Source: Sinorhizobium psoraleae
GTDB taxonomy: Bacteria > Pseudomonadota > Alphaproteobacteria > Rhizobiales > Rhizobiaceae
DNA length: 64,000 bases
Reading direction: 5' to 3'
NCBI RefSeq assembly: GCF_013283645.1
Contig: NZ_JABEKV010000004.1
Location: forward strand, 734,889 to 798,888
The notes beneath the pieces were generated by a model. The model worked only from the letters and a program-made list of their open reading frames with translations, made no database searches and had not been told where the DNA came from. A program made the position numbers and the translations under genes. Positions 41,724 through 51,413 of this stretch are shown piece by piece (the first letter of the stretch is position 1; every line of letters begins with the position of its first letter).

Positions 41724-43907
41724 ATGTCGATTCGATCCAGACTTTTCGCGACAGTAGCCCTGCCGGTATTCGCGGCGAGCTTTGCCGTTCAGCCGGCACT
41801 TGCCGAGAGCCTGATGGCGCCGTTCGAAATTGCTCAGGAGGGCGCGGAGGAGCCGTCGCCCGAGGAGTTGCTGCTTAAGAAGCGCAGAAAGCAGCGTGCG
41901 GCCGAAGAAGAGCCCCAGGGGCAGGCTGAGGAGCAACAACGCCAGGCCGAGGAAGAGGCCCCCGTCCGCAAGAAGCGCCGACAGCAGGCCGAGGAACAGC
42001 AACCCGCCGCTGAGGAGGCTCCGCGGCAGGCTGAAGAGCAGCAGGCTCCGAGGCGCAAGAAGCGCCAGCAGCAGGCTGAGGAACAGCAACCCGCCGCCGA
42101 GGAGCGCGCTCCGGAGCAGGCCGAGGAGCAGCAGGCTCCCAGGCGCAAGAAGCGCCAGCAGCAGGCAGAGGAGCAGCAGCCCGCCGCCGAGGAGGGTGCT
42201 CCGCAGCAGGCCGAGGAGCAGCAGACTCCAAGGCGCAAGAAGCGCCAGCAGCAGGCTGAGGAACAGCAGCCCGCCGCCGAGGAAGCTCCGCAGCAGGCTG
42301 AAGAGCAGCAGGCCCCAGCGCGCAAGAAGCGTCAGCAGCAGGCTGAAGAACAGCAGCCCGCCGCCGAAGAGGGTGCTCCACAGCAGGCCGAGGAGCAGCA
42401 GGCTCCGGCACGCAAGAAGCGCCAGCAGCAGCAGGCTGAGGAAGGTCAACCCGCCGCCGAGGAGGGCGCTCCGCAGCAGGCCGAGGAGCAACAGGCTCCC
42501 GCCCGCAGGAAGCGCCAGCAGCAGGCTGAAGAACAGCGCCAGACGGATCAGCCAGCCGAACAGATTGGTGAAGGCGAACAGCCCGCTCCTGGCGCGGAAG
42601 CCCCGGCGACGGCAGAGGGTACCGGCGAACGGCCGCGTGGCCAGCGTGCTCCGGAAGTGGTCGATGAGCGCACGGAGGAAGAGAAGGTCAAGATCGCCAA
42701 GGACCCGGCGGCGAGCGACGACACAGTTGTGCTTCCGGTCGAAAACGGTGCGGCCGTTCTCGACAGCGACAAGGATGCCGACAATGTCGGCGGCAACCGT
42801 GCCCGCGAGGCTCGGCGCAAGCAGCGTGAGGAATTGCGCGCCAAGGAAGAAAGCGTAGCGCCTCCGACCGACGATGCCGCAGCCCAGGCGAAAATATCGA
42901 CCGAGGTCCGGGAACAGATACCACAGAGGATCGAGGCCAATCTGAACGAGGAAGGACAGCGCATCGAAGAAGCGCCGGTCTTCGCCGTGCCTGAGACGAC
43001 CAACATCGTCAACAACACCGTGATCAACAACACGACGAACAATGTCACCGAGGTGGAAGTGGTTGAGGAGGTCGATGACCGCGTGATCCTCGGCGTTGGC
43101 GACCGCATTTTCGTCCGCGGTGACGACCGGCCCCGTCTGCGGCGCGATTCGGAGGAAACCTTCTACGACCAGCTGCCGCGCGACCGCGTCCGTGAGACCA
43201 TCGTTCGTCCGGGCGGCTATCGGATCGTCACGGTCTACAACCGCTATGGCGATATCGTGCAGCGCTCGCGTATCGACCGCGACGGCAACGAATATCTGCT
43301 GATCTACGCGCCCGAGTACGAGGAGGATCAGGACCGTCCGGCGATCGTCGACGTCGGTTACGAACTGCCGCCGATGCGCCTCACCATTCCGGTGGAGGAT
43401 TACATCGTCGACTACGCCGATGATCCGGACCGGGATTACTACGAATTCCTGTCCGAGCCGCCGGTCGAGCAAGTCGAGCGCGTCTACACGATCGATGAGG
43501 TGCGCAACTCCGCCCGCCTGCGCGACAAGGTTCGCCGTATCGACCTCGACACGATCCACTTCGAGACGGGCAGCGCCGAGGTGTCGATGTCGCAGGCCAA
43601 GACGCTGCGCGGCGTCGCGGATGGCATGTCGAAGATCCTCGAGAAGGATCCGGGTGAAACCTTCTTCATCGAGGGCCACACGGATGCCGTCGGCTCGGAC
43701 CGCTCGAACCTGGTTCTTTCCGACCAGCGTGCGGAATCGGTCGCGGTGCTCCTCAGCGAAGTCTATGGCGTCCCCGCGGAAAACCTCGTGACCCAGGGCT
43801 ATGGTGAGCGCTTCCTGAAGGTGCGCACGCAAGATGAGGAGCAGGAGAACCGCCGCGTGACCATCCGCCGCGTGACTCCTCTCGTGCGGCCAGTTGCTCA
43901 GCGCTGA
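41724..43907 (+). CDS. OmpA-family protein with tandem Gln/Glu-rich repeats
   Basis: 727-aa outer-envelope protein. Signal peptide to ALA-ESL. Residues about 78-270 are six and a half tandem copies of a 28-31 residue unit of the form AP-x-RKKRQQQAEEQQPAAEE, then AP-QQAEEQQ, predicted as a charged helix or coiled coil. A middle region has VVEEVDDRVILGVGDRIF and RVRETIVRPGGYRIVTVYNR. The C-terminal 110 residues form an OmpA peptidoglycan-binding domain (DTIHFETGSAEV, FFIEGHTDAVGSDRSNLVLS, then QRAESVAVLL). A terminator follows. An RpoE2-like promoter lies upstream. Repeat number may vary between strains. Confidence 0.9.
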   Translation: MSIRSRLFATVALPVFAASFAVQPALAESLMAPFEIAQEGAEEPSPEELLLKKRRKQRAAEEEPQGQAEEQQRQAEEEAPVRKKRRQQAEEQQPAAEEAPRQAEEQQAPRRKKRQQQAEEQQPAAEERAPEQAEEQQAPRRKKRQQQAEEQQPAAEEGAPQQAEEQQTPRRKKRQQQAEEQQPAAEEAPQQAEEQQAPARKKRQQQAEEQQPAAEEGAPQQAEEQQAPARKKRQQQQAEEGQPAAEEGAPQQAEEQQAPARRKRQQQAEEQRQTDQPAEQIGEGEQPAPGAEAPATAEGTGERPRGQRAPEVVDERTEEEKVKIAKDPAASDDTVVLPVENGAAVLDSDKDADNVGGNRAREARRKQREELRAKEESVAPPTDDAAAQAKISTEVREQIPQRIEANLNEEGQRIEEAPVFAVPETTNIVNNTVINNTTNNVTEVEVVEEVDDRVILGVGDRIFVRGDDRPRLRRDSEETFYDQLPRDRVRETIVRPGGYRIVTVYNRYGDIVQRSRIDRDGNEYLLIYAPEYEEDQDRPAIVDVGYELPPMRLTIPVEDYIVDYADDPDRDYYEFLSEPPVEQVERVYTIDEVRNSARLRDKVRRIDLDTIHFETGSAEVSMSQAKTLRGVADGMSKILEKDPGETFFIEGHTDAVGSDRSNLVLSDQRAESVAVLLSEVYGVPAENLVTQGYGERFLKVRTQDEEQENRRVTIRRVTPLVRPVAQR

Positions 43908-43935
43908 CGACAGCCTGCTGCCACTGCTTGATGAA

Positions 43936-43963
43936 ACGGGGCCGGGAGACCGGCCCCGTCTTT
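43936..43963 (+). terminator. Rho-independent terminator of the OmpA-family gene
   Basis: ACGGGGCCGG-GAGA-CCGGCCCCGT then CTTTAT, 28 bp past the stop. Confidence 0.9.
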
Positions 43964-44018
43964 ATGTATGGCGCAGGAAACCGTGATGTCGCTGGAGAAA
44001 TGAGTTCGGTCCGGAGGT

Positions 44019-44531
44019 TCAGCCCCGCAGCCCCGTAACCTTTTCGACGAAGTCGGCGATTGTGACCGTATCGTCGAGATCGAAGACCGGCAGGTCGGTG
44101 TCGGTCACCGGATGATCAGCGGCGATGGCGACGATATGCGGGTCGGTCGGCGCCAGCGGCTGGCGGTTGGCTGATTCCAGGCGGCGTGCTTCGATCTTCG
44201 GGATCGGCTCGCGCTTGTAACCTTCGATCAGTACGAGATCGCAAGGTGCAAGCCGCGCCAGGACCTCTTCGAAGGACGGTTCCGGCGCACCACGCAATTC
44301 ATGCATGATCGCGAATCGCGTCGAGGAGACGATCGTCACCTCATGCGCGCCGGCCTCCCGATGGCGGTAACTGTCGGCGCCGACCTTGTCGATGTCGAAG
44401 TCGTGGTGGGCGTGCTTGATCGTCGAGACGACATAGCCGCGCCGCGTCATTTCGCTGACGAGGCGGACCATGAGGCCGGTCTTGCCCGAATTCTTCCAGC
44501 CGGCGATGCCGAATATCTTGGGTTGTTTCAT
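44019..44531 (-). CDS. mobB: Molybdopterin-guanine dinucleotide biosynthesis protein MobB
   Basis: 170-aa GTP-binding protein that assists MobA in guanylating molybdenum cofactor. P-loop GWKNSGKTGLM, then STIKHAHHDFDIDKVGADSY, and CDLVLIEGYKREPIPKIE, all characteristic of MobB. The start at 44531 overlaps the mobA stop by 4 bp (ATGA). Confidence 0.94.
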   Translation of the reverse strand: MKQPKIFGIAGWKNSGKTGLMVRLVSEMTRRGYVVSTIKHAHHDFDIDKVGADSYRHREAGAHEVTIVSSTRFAIMHELRGAPEPSFEEVLARLAPCDLVLIEGYKREPIPKIEARRLESANRQPLAPTDPHIVAIAADHPVTDTDLPVFDLDDTVTIADFVEKVTGLRG

Positions 44532-45187
44532 TGTTTGCGATCCTTGAGGCGTTGCAGCCATCCTTCGGCCTCTCGAAGCTCTTCCGGCGTATTGATATTG
44601 AAGAAGGGGTCGAGCGGACCAGCCTTCGTGTCGACCATCGGAAAGTCTACCGTTGACGACGGATGGCGCGCAATGAAAGCGCGTGCGCGCAACTTGCTGT
44701 CGGTGCGGATCCAGGCTTCCAGATCATCGGCGATTGCGATCGGCCACAGCGCAATCAGCGGATGCATCTCGCCGTCGGAACAGGCGACGGCAATCCTTCC
44801 CTCCAGGTCGGGCGCGGCGGAAAGCCGGGCGACGAGGTCATCGGGGAAAAACGGTGTGTCGGCCGGCACTGTCAGCACGTGGGCAGCATGTGGTGCGGCC
44901 TGCGCGGCGTGGCGCATGGCGGTCAGGATGCCGGCGAGAGGGCCGAAATAGCCAGGCACCGTGTCGGCAACCACGGCAAGACCGGGAGGCAGGTCGATGC
45001 CGGGAGCGGCATTGAGGTTGAGCGCAATAACGTCCGCTTGCGGGGCGAGACGCTCGACGATGCGATCGAGCATCGTTCGGCCATCGAGCACGAGGCCCAC
45101 CTTCGGCCTGCCCATGCGCGAGGACCGGCCGCCGGCGAGGATGACGGCGGGCGGGCGCGGCGGTGCTTCTGGCGCATTCATGGCCAT
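44528..45187 (-). CDS. mobA: Molybdenum cofactor guanylyltransferase MobA
   Basis: 219-aa nucleotidyltransferase that adds GMP to molybdopterin, giving the MGD cofactor of the DMSO-reductase family. N-terminal nucleotide-binding motif VILAGGRSSRMGRPKVGL; VPADTPFFPDDLVARL; and FFNINTPEELREAE near the end. Translationally coupled to mobB. moaA lies 5 kb away on the same strand. Confidence 0.94.
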   Translation of the reverse strand: MAMNAPEAPPRPPAVILAGGRSSRMGRPKVGLVLDGRTMLDRIVERLAPQADVIALNLNAAPGIDLPPGLAVVADTVPGYFGPLAGILTAMRHAAQAAPHAAHVLTVPADTPFFPDDLVARLSAAPDLEGRIAVACSDGEMHPLIALWPIAIADDLEAWIRTDSKLRARAFIARHPSSTVDFPMVDTKAGPLDPFFNINTPEELREAEGWLQRLKDRKQ

Positions 45188-45199
45188 CGACGCGTTCCT

Positions 45200-46108
45200 C
45201 TATTCGAGAGGGCCGGCAAGGGAGCGTTGGGCAACGGCCTTCCTGCCGCGCAGGCTCTCGCGATAGAATGTGTAGAGGCCGGAACCGACGATAACGGCGA
45301 CCCCCGCCAGCATCCAGCTATCCGGCGTTTCCGAGAAGAAGAAAATGCCGATCGCGACCGACCAGAGCAGGCTTGTGTAGCGGAATGGCGCGATCACGGA
45401 AATGTCGCCGTCACGCATCGCGAGCACGATCGTCTGATAGCCGAACATCAGGAGAATGCTGGCAATGGCAATGTGGGTGAGCGACGTCGCCGACATTGGC
45501 TGCCAGCCCCCGAACGGCACGATAAGCACAGCGCCGACGAGCGTCGTAATCAGGGCCGTGGTGACCGTGATGAAGAGCGACGGCACGTCGCTGCCGATGC
45601 GGCGGGTGCAGAGATCACGCGTCGCGGTGCAGAAGACGCAGGCGACGACGGTCAGTGCTGCCGTGGTAAAGCCTTCCGGTCCGGGTCTCAGCACGATCAG
45701 CACGCCGACGAAGCCGATGGCGATCGCCGCCCAGCGGCGCCAGCCGACGGGCTCGCGCAGGAAGAGCGCCGCGCCGAGCGTCACCGCCAGCGGCAACGCC
45801 TGCATGATCGCCGAGGCGTTTGCGAGTGGTAGCTGGCCGAGCGCGGAAATATAGGTGATAGACGCCAGCGCCTCCATGACGATGCGCAGGATGATCGCCG
45901 GCCGCAGGATCGTTCTGATCGGGCGAAACGCACGGAAGTGGACGGCGATGACCAGCACCATCACCGTGGTCAGAAGGCCGCGAACGAACATGATCTGGCC
46001 GGTATTCATGGCGCCGGTCACGGATTTGACGAGGGCGTCGTTGCAGGCAAAACTGACCATTGCAAGGCACATGAAAACGATGCCGCGGAAATTGGCAGAT
46101 GAATGCAT
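45200..46108 (-). CDS. DMT-family transporter (EamA repeats)
   Basis: 302-aa permease with ten helices in two EamA repeats (GIVFMCLAMVSFACNDALVK and VVACVFCTATRDLCTRRIG). Blocks such as YISALGQLPLANASAIMQAL and VLRPGPEGF are common in rhizobial DMT proteins related to S-adenosylmethionine or riboflavin transporters; the substrate is unknown. The start at 46108 (MHSSANFRG) has AGGAAAG. It ends 12 bp before the mobA start. Confidence 0.88.
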   Translation of the reverse strand: MHSSANFRGIVFMCLAMVSFACNDALVKSVTGAMNTGQIMFVRGLLTTVMVLVIAVHFRAFRPIRTILRPAIILRIVMEALASITYISALGQLPLANASAIMQALPLAVTLGAALFLREPVGWRRWAAIAIGFVGVLIVLRPGPEGFTTAALTVVACVFCTATRDLCTRRIGSDVPSLFITVTTALITTLVGAVLIVPFGGWQPMSATSLTHIAIASILLMFGYQTIVLAMRDGDISVIAPFRYTSLLWSVAIGIFFFSETPDSWMLAGVAVIVGSGLYTFYRESLRGRKAVAQRSLAGPLE

Positions 46109-46543
46109 TCGTCTTTCCTGGTGGCCTCGGCCGAGGCCAATGCCGTGCTTGGCGGGAAGAGGCGAATCCGTCTGGCGAGATGCGCGCCCCATGGCCAAGC
46201 ATTGACCGTCCTTTCGCGCAAACTCAAGCATCGTTTGTACAAAATCGCCCCTCCACAGGAGCGGTGAGCCGTGCCGACGCAAGATTCCTGGCTAGGCGCC
46301 ACCGTGCCGCGCTTCCGACGAACATTCGCTGAATCTTAAGTTTCGCTGCCTATCGTCCCGATGATTCCGCAATCCAATCGCATGAAGCGATCGGTGGAGA
46401 CGGCCTTCAAATCTTTTTGCGCCGTTGATCCGCGACGTGCCCGCTGGAGCCTGGGAGGTGCTTCGCCGGCATTTCACACCGCTTCCGTCAAGAGAAGCCA
46501 CCGTGCGGGCATGTTCCTCATAAAAAAGAACCCGGGGTCCGCA

Positions 46544-49093
46544 ATGTCTATGATCGATCGCCTCTTACAGCGCCTGCGTATCGTCACAAAAGTCCTCCTC
46601 TTCGTGGTTCCGCTCGTGGCCCTGATCGCCGGGATCGGTCTCGTCGGTTTCTTCACCGCCCGCACGCTCAACGGGCATATGACCGTGACGCGCGAGACCA
46701 TCAATAATCTCTCGGATTTTCAGGCGCTGCGCAGCGCGTTGCAGGCCTTCGCTGACAGTCCGAGCGAGGAAGCGCGCGATGTCCTCGTGAAGCAGATCGA
46801 TGAGCAGGAGCAGGGCGTCAGAACACTGGAAGGGCTGTTGGCACGCGAGGCGGACAGGGCGCAAATCGCCTCTGTCGTCGCCCTTGGCTCTCAGATGCGC
46901 AGCCAGACCGACAAGCTCTGGTCGGTAAAGATCGAGCAGGACACGGCGACGACGTCGCTCGAGGCGGCGCTCGCCGACATGACCGAGAAGGGCAACGGCG
47001 CCTACAAGCAGATCGATATCATCCGGACGGAATCGGGAGAGAAGGAAGCCTTTGCCAAGGCGCTGCTCTTCGATGCGGCTGCCTATCAGGGCGTCGCCGA
47101 ACGGATCAAGAAATTCCGGCTGCCGGTGACGATGGCCGTCAATCCCGATGCCAAGATCGACCAGGCAAACAAGCTGCTGCCGCATCTGCTGAAGCAGATC
47201 GGTGAAGCCGAGAAGATCGCCTCCGAAAAGGTGCAGAAACCGATCGGCGAACTCAAGGCGCAGGCGCTGAAGATCCAAGCGATCCTCGCAAGCGCCGAGG
47301 AAAACGAGGCGAAGAAGAACGCGCTCGTGCCGATCCTCAGCAAGCTCTCGAAGTACGAGGCCGATTTTGCCAAGGAAGCGGTCAAGAATTCGGACACCGC
47401 AGCCAAGCGCTTCGTCGGGATGGACGAGGAAATTTCGACACTCAAGACGCTGATCGCTTTGATGAGCGATACCTTCAAGGGGCTCGACAATACCCGCTTT
47501 CATATCAGCGAGTTGCACCGTTCGCTCGACGCGGCGAGTCGCGACCTCGTGATTGCCGATATCAACGGCGTGCGTGAAACGGCCCTCAAACTTTCTGAGC
47601 TCGGCGGCAAGAATGCAGCGCTCCGCGACCTGCCGGCGAAGCTTGGCCCCTCGCTCGACAGCATAGACAAGGGTACGGCCGCATTGATCGATGTCGGCGG
47701 CCGCTGGCAGGCCGCCAAGGGCGAGGCCGCGACGCTCGTCGCCGATGCAAGCCGCACGCTTGAAAGCTTCGTCAGCAGCGCGCAGGAAGCCGGGAAGCAG
47801 GACAGCCAGCGCTCGGCGACCGTCTCGATCATCGCCATGGTTGCCGGAACGCTGCTTTCCATCATCGGTGGCCTGATGCTGGTCGAGACGCTGCGCGGCC
47901 CGCTGAAACGCGTCACCGAAACCATGACTCGGCTCGCCAACGGCGACCTCGAAGTGGCGATCGAAGGCCGCAACCGCGGCGACGAAATCGGCGACATGGT
48001 GCGCTCGGTCGCCGTCTTCCGCGACAACGCACTGGAAAACGTGCGGCTGGAACGCGAGGCGGAAGCCGCGCGGACCCTGTCGGCCGCGGAGGAGGCACGC
48101 CGCTCGCAGGAACGCGCGCGCATCGAAGCCGAGCAGATGCAGGCGCTCAATGCTCTTTCCGACGTTCTTGCCCAACTTGCCGCCGGCAACCTCGAAGAAG
48201 GCATGGCGGAGGATCTGCCTGCGGACTACGTGATCATGGCACGCACCTACAACAACGCCGTCGAAGCGCTGCGTGCGACGCTGACGGATGTACGCCTCGT
48301 CACGGAGGAGATCACCGGCGGTACCGGCAATCTCTCGGCCTCGGCCGACGATCTTGCCCGGCGTACAGAGCAGCAGGCGGCGGCGCTCGAGGAAAGCTCG
48401 CGCGCGCTCCGTCAGCTCACCGAACTCGTCCGCTCGACCGCCGAAAGCGCGCGCAGCACGACCATATCGGTCGATGAGACGAACAACTATGCCCAGCATT
48501 CCGGCCAGGTCGTCGCCAAGGCGATCGATGCCATGGCGGAAATCAATCGTTCGTCCGAGAAGATCAGCACGATCATCGGCGTGATCGACGAGATCGCCTT
48601 CCAGACCAACCTGCTGGCGCTGAACGCCGGGGTCGAGGCGGCCCGCGCCGGCGAGGCGGGCCGTGGCTTCGCCGTCGTTGCCCAGGAGGTGCGCGAACTG
48701 GCGCAGCGTTGCGCGGGAGCGGCCCGCGAGATCAAGGGGCTCATCTCGGCAAGCTCCGCCCAGGTGCGCAGCGGCGTCGCGCTGGTGCAGGAGACAGGCG
48801 ACGCGCTGGCGGTGATCAACGATCACATCGCCACCATTCACCAGCTCGTCAGCAATATCGAGGCTTCCGCAGCGGAACAATATACCGGTCTCAGCGAGGT
48901 CAATTCAGCCGTTCACGAGGTCGAGCTGATCACGCAGCAGAACGCTGCGATGGTCGAGGAGAACACGGCGGAAATCCACGGCCTGCGCCGGCAGGTCGAA
49001 GCGCTGAACGAGAAGATCGAGCGTTTCAAGACTGGCACTGGCGGGCTGAGCGATCAGAGGCAGCTTCGTTACGGCTCGACCTACGCTGCCTGA
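46544..49093 (+). CDS. Methyl-accepting chemotaxis protein with long helical periplasmic domain
   Basis: 849-aa chemoreceptor. Helix 1 at about residues 12-40 ([20 protein letters not shown]), then a helical, Lys/Glu-rich periplasmic domain of about 370 residues (probably HBM-type helical bundles), helix 2 near 425 ([20 protein letters not shown]), HAMP, and the signalling domain with [20 protein letters not shown]. No C-terminal CheR pentapeptide. The ligand is unknown. The start at 46544 ([11 protein letters not shown]) is chosen because the frame upstream reads as non-protein. A strong terminator follows. Confidence 0.92.
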   Translation: MSMIDRLLQRLRIVTKVLLFVVPLVALIAGIGLVGFFTARTLNGHMTVTRETINNLSDFQALRSALQAFADSPSEEARDVLVKQIDEQEQGVRTLEGLLAREADRAQIASVVALGSQMRSQTDKLWSVKIEQDTATTSLEAALADMTEKGNGAYKQIDIIRTESGEKEAFAKALLFDAAAYQGVAERIKKFRLPVTMAVNPDAKIDQANKLLPHLLKQIGEAEKIASEKVQKPIGELKAQALKIQAILASAEENEAKKNALVPILSKLSKYEADFAKEAVKNSDTAAKRFVGMDEEISTLKTLIALMSDTFKGLDNTRFHISELHRSLDAASRDLVIADINGVRETALKLSELGGKNAALRDLPAKLGPSLDSIDKGTAALIDVGGRWQAAKGEAATLVADASRTLESFVSSAQEAGKQDSQRSATVSIIAMVAGTLLSIIGGLMLVETLRGPLKRVTETMTRLANGDLEVAIEGRNRGDEIGDMVRSVAVFRDNALENVRLEREAEAARTLSAAEEARRSQERARIEAEQMQALNALSDVLAQLAAGNLEEGMAEDLPADYVIMARTYNNAVEALRATLTDVRLVTEEITGGTGNLSASADDLARRTEQQAAALEESSRALRQLTELVRSTAESARSTTISVDETNNYAQHSGQVVAKAIDAMAEINRSSEKISTIIGVIDEIAFQTNLLALNAGVEAARAGEAGRGFAVVAQEVRELAQRCAGAAREIKGLISASSAQVRSGVALVQETGDALAVINDHIATIHQLVSNIEASAAEQYTGLSEVNSAVHEVELITQQNAAMVEENTAEIHGLRRQVEALNEKIERFKTGTGGLSDQRQLRYGSTYAA

Positions 49094-49107
49094 CCTATGT
49101 TGAAAGC

Positions 49108-49152
49108 AGAAGGCCCCGCGGTCGCCGACGACGGCGGGGCCTTCTGGTTTTT
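49108..49152 (+). terminator. Rho-independent terminator between chemoreceptor and moaA
   Basis: 12-bp perfect stem AGAAGGCCCCGC/GCGGGGCCTTCT with 14-nt loop, followed by a T-rich stretch. It lies between convergent genes, 15 bp from the chemoreceptor stop and 18 bp from the moaA stop, so it may serve both. Confidence 0.88.
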
Positions 49153-49169
49153 CTGGTTTTGGGAAAGCG

Positions 49170-50219
49170 TCAGCCGCCGGTTACGCTCATGTGCCGTGCG
49201 ACGGCCGGGCGGTTGTGTTCGCGATCGATGATGAAGTCGTGGCCCTTCGGCTTGCGGGAGATCGCCTCATCGATAACGCGGGAGAGATAGGCATCGTCGT
49301 CGGTGGTGCGCAGGGCCGCACGGAGGTCGGCGGCGTCGTTCTGGCCGAGGCACATATAGAGGGTGCCGGTGCAGGTGAGCCGGACACGGTTGCAGCTTTC
49401 GCAGAAATTGTGCGTCATCGGCGTGATGAGTCCTAGGCGGCCACCGGTCTCCACCACCTCGACGTAGCGGGCAGGGCCGCCGGTCTTGTAGGCAATATCC
49501 TTCAGCGTGAACTGGGCTTCGAGACGCTCGCGCATCTCGGACAGCGGCAGGTAGTGGTCGGTCCGGTCCTCGTCCACTTCCCCCATCGGCATGGTCTCGA
49601 TCAGCGTCAGGTCCATGCCGCGCCCGTGCGCCCAGCGCATCAGTTCGGGAATCTCGGCATCGTTGAAGCCCTTGAGCGCGACCGTATTGATCTTCACCTT
49701 CAGGCCGGCTGCCTGAGCCGCGTCGATCCCCTCGAGTACCTTCGAAAGCTCGCCCCAGCGGGTGATCTGGCGGAACTTGTCGTGATCGCGGGTATCGAGC
49801 GAAACGTTGATCCGCCGAACGCCGCAATCGGCAAGTTCCGCCGCGAATTTCGACAGCTGCGACCCGTTCGTCGTCAAGGTCAGCTCGTCCAGGCGGCCAG
49901 CGTGTATCTCCTTGCCGAGTTCGCGCACGAGGAACATGATGTTCTTGCGCACCAGCGGCTCGCCGCCGGTGAGCCGGAGCTTGCGCACGCCCTTCGCAAT
50001 GAAAGCGGAACAGAGCCGGTGCAGTTCCTCGAGCGTCAGCAGATCCTTCTTCGGCAGGAAGGTCATGTGCTCCGCCATGCAATAGGTGCACCGGAAGTCG
50101 CAGCGGTCGGTGACCGAAACGCGCAAGTAACTGATGGTCCGGCCGAAAGGATCGACCATCGGCGTCTTCGAGCTGTCAAGCGGCTGTGCGCCGGTTCTGT
50201 CAATGGCGGCAGTGTTCAA
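49170..50219 (-). CDS. moaA: GTP 3',8-cyclase MoaA
   Basis: Radical SAM enzyme for the first step of molybdenum cofactor synthesis, 349 aa. The N-terminal cluster motif is CDFRCTYC in [20 protein letters not shown], the C-terminal cluster [18 protein letters not shown], and GGEPLVRKN binds SAM. The conserved GG C-terminus (SVTGG) is present. Translation most probably starts at a TTG at 50219 (giving [10 protein letters not shown]), which has GGAGAAG upstream and gives the usual rhizobial length; an internal ATG at MVDPFGR would lose 21 residues. Confidence 0.95.
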   Translation of the reverse strand: MNTAAIDRTGAQPLDSSKTPMVDPFGRTISYLRVSVTDRCDFRCTYCMAEHMTFLPKKDLLTLEELHRLCSAFIAKGVRKLRLTGGEPLVRKNIMFLVRELGKEIHAGRLDELTLTTNGSQLSKFAAELADCGVRRINVSLDTRDHDKFRQITRWGELSKVLEGIDAAQAAGLKVKINTVALKGFNDAEIPELMRWAHGRGMDLTLIETMPMGEVDEDRTDHYLPLSEMRERLEAQFTLKDIAYKTGGPARYVEVVETGGRLGLITPMTHNFCESCNRVRLTCTGTLYMCLGQNDAADLRAALRTTDDDAYLSRVIDEAISRKPKGHDFIIDREHNRPAVARHMSVTGG

Positions 50220-50496
50220 GGTTCTTCTCCGAGCGCTTCCAATGTCGGGGGCAAAAACCCTCGCGTCAAGGCGCATACTGTCGCAAATTTCGGTGAAGCG
50301 GCATTCGGTCCCAGCGGTATCTCCTTGATGAGGCGTATTTGCGCCCGAAAGGGCTGGGAAGATTGAAAATGTTTCGGCTTTTCCAGAATATTTCTCCTTT
50401 TCGGAGGTGGAGACCTGGTCAGCCGGGTGCACGAATCTGGTAGGTCCTGGGCCTGAACTGGGGTAGTGCTCAGCGGATGAATGCGGAGTGAGCATC

Positions 50497-50871
50497 ATGA
50501 GTGAATTCTGGCCGACCGAGCTGCGCGTATCGAAAGACCGCCACCGCCTGACTGTCGCATTCGACGACGGCGCTTCCTTCGACCTGTCGGCGGAGCTTCT
50601 GCGCGTGCTTTCGCCTTCGGCCGAGGTGCAGGGACACGGGCCGGGCCAGCGGGTCACCGTACCCGGCAAGCGCAATGTCCAGATCATTTCGGTACAGCCG
50701 ACCGGCAACTATGCCGTGCGCATCGGCTTCGATGATTTCCACGACACCGGCATCTTCACCTGGAGCTATCTGCGCGAATTGGGAGAGAAGGGTCAGGAAC
50801 TCTTCGCCGCCTATGAGCAGGAGCTGGCCGAGAAGGGCATGTCGCGCGACAAATCGGAAAAGCCGCGCTGA
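50497..50871 (+). CDS. DUF971 domain protein
   Basis: 124-aa protein of the DUF971 family (gamma-butyrobetaine hydroxylase-like N-terminal domain): [39 protein letters not shown], and [13 protein letters not shown]. Often found next to Mrp/iron-sulfur or moa genes; here it is divergent from moaA. Function is unknown. GGAG lies 8 bp before the ATG at 50497; a GTG at 50488 is less likely. Confidence 0.88.
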   Translation: MSEFWPTELRVSKDRHRLTVAFDDGASFDLSAELLRVLSPSAEVQGHGPGQRVTVPGKRNVQIISVQPTGNYAVRIGFDDFHDTGIFTWSYLRELGEKGQELFAAYEQELAEKGMSRDKSEKPR

Positions 50872-50886
50872 GCGGCGTCGATGCGC

Positions 50887-51366
50887 TCAGTCGGCGTCTT
50901 CCTTTAGCAAGACGGCGATGATGCGCTCCATCGACTGCGCGACCGTCATGCAGTCCTCGATCGGCGAACCGGTCAGCGACTTCTCGATCAGCGCCGTCTG
51001 GATCTCCATTGCATCCTCTGTGAGCGTACGGCCGGCCGGCGTCAGCGAGAGCCGCAGCACGCGCTTGTCACGTTCGTCTCCCCGCCGTTCTATGAGGCCG
51101 CGCTTCTCCAGTTGCGGTAGCAGCATGCTCATGTTCGAGCGGCCGACGAGCAACTTGCGGGCGAGTTCCTGCTGCGTGATGCCTTCGAAGCGATAGAGAT
51201 TGATCAGGATGTCGAGATGCGGCGGCTTGATGTCGAGGTGGACGAGCTCCCGCGTCAACGTCTGCTGCATCAATTGGCAGGCACGGGCAACGGCGACCCA
51301 GCTTCGAAAGCGCGGATGATCCCAGGGGAAGTGATGATGTTCTGTTGTCACTTGCTTTTTGTTCAT
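50887..51366 (-). CDS. MarR-family transcriptional regulator
   Basis: 159-aa winged-helix repressor: HLDILINLYRFEGITQQELA, LLVGRSNMSMLLPQLEKRGL and ERRGDERDKRVLRLSLTPAG form the DNA-binding domain and wing. It is divergent from the alpha/beta hydrolase at 51414, the probable target. Starting at 51366 (MNKKQVTTEH) leaves a palindrome (51371-51396) in the promoter; an earlier start at 51396 would put it in the coding region. Confidence 0.9.
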   Translation of the reverse strand: MNKKQVTTEHHHFPWDHPRFRSWVAVARACQLMQQTLTRELVHLDIKPPHLDILINLYRFEGITQQELARKLLVGRSNMSMLLPQLEKRGLIERRGDERDKRVLRLSLTPAGRTLTEDAMEIQTALIEKSLTGSPIEDCMTVAQSMERIIAVLLKEDAD

Positions 51367-51370
51367 CGTT

Positions 51371-51396
51371 GTACAATTATGTTCAAAATTGAACAT
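51371..51396. promoter_or_regulatory. Palindromic operator candidate between marR and hydrolase genes
   Basis: GTTCAA-AA-TTGAAC (51383-51396), preceded by TTGTACAA (51371-51378), a second perfect palindrome. They lie in the 47-bp divergent space, as expected for MarR autoregulation and control of the hydrolase gene. Confidence 0.55.
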
Positions 51397-51413
51397 TTCA
51401 TGAGAGTTTCACT

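Noticed and set aside
41955-42540. Possible CRISPR-like array because of regular direct repeats
   Set aside because: Units are contiguous coding repeats of 84-93 bp without unique spacers.
41834-42858. Long frames on both strands across the OmpA repeats (Cys/Ala-rich, Leu-rich)
   Set aside because: Products of the same tandem DNA repeat; the plus-strand frame from 41724 has signal peptide and OmpA domain.
46361-46543. In-frame N-terminal extension of the second chemoreceptor
   Set aside because: Translation upstream of 46544 is Arg/Ser-rich and non-conserved in character; the membrane-helix start fits the ATG at 46544.
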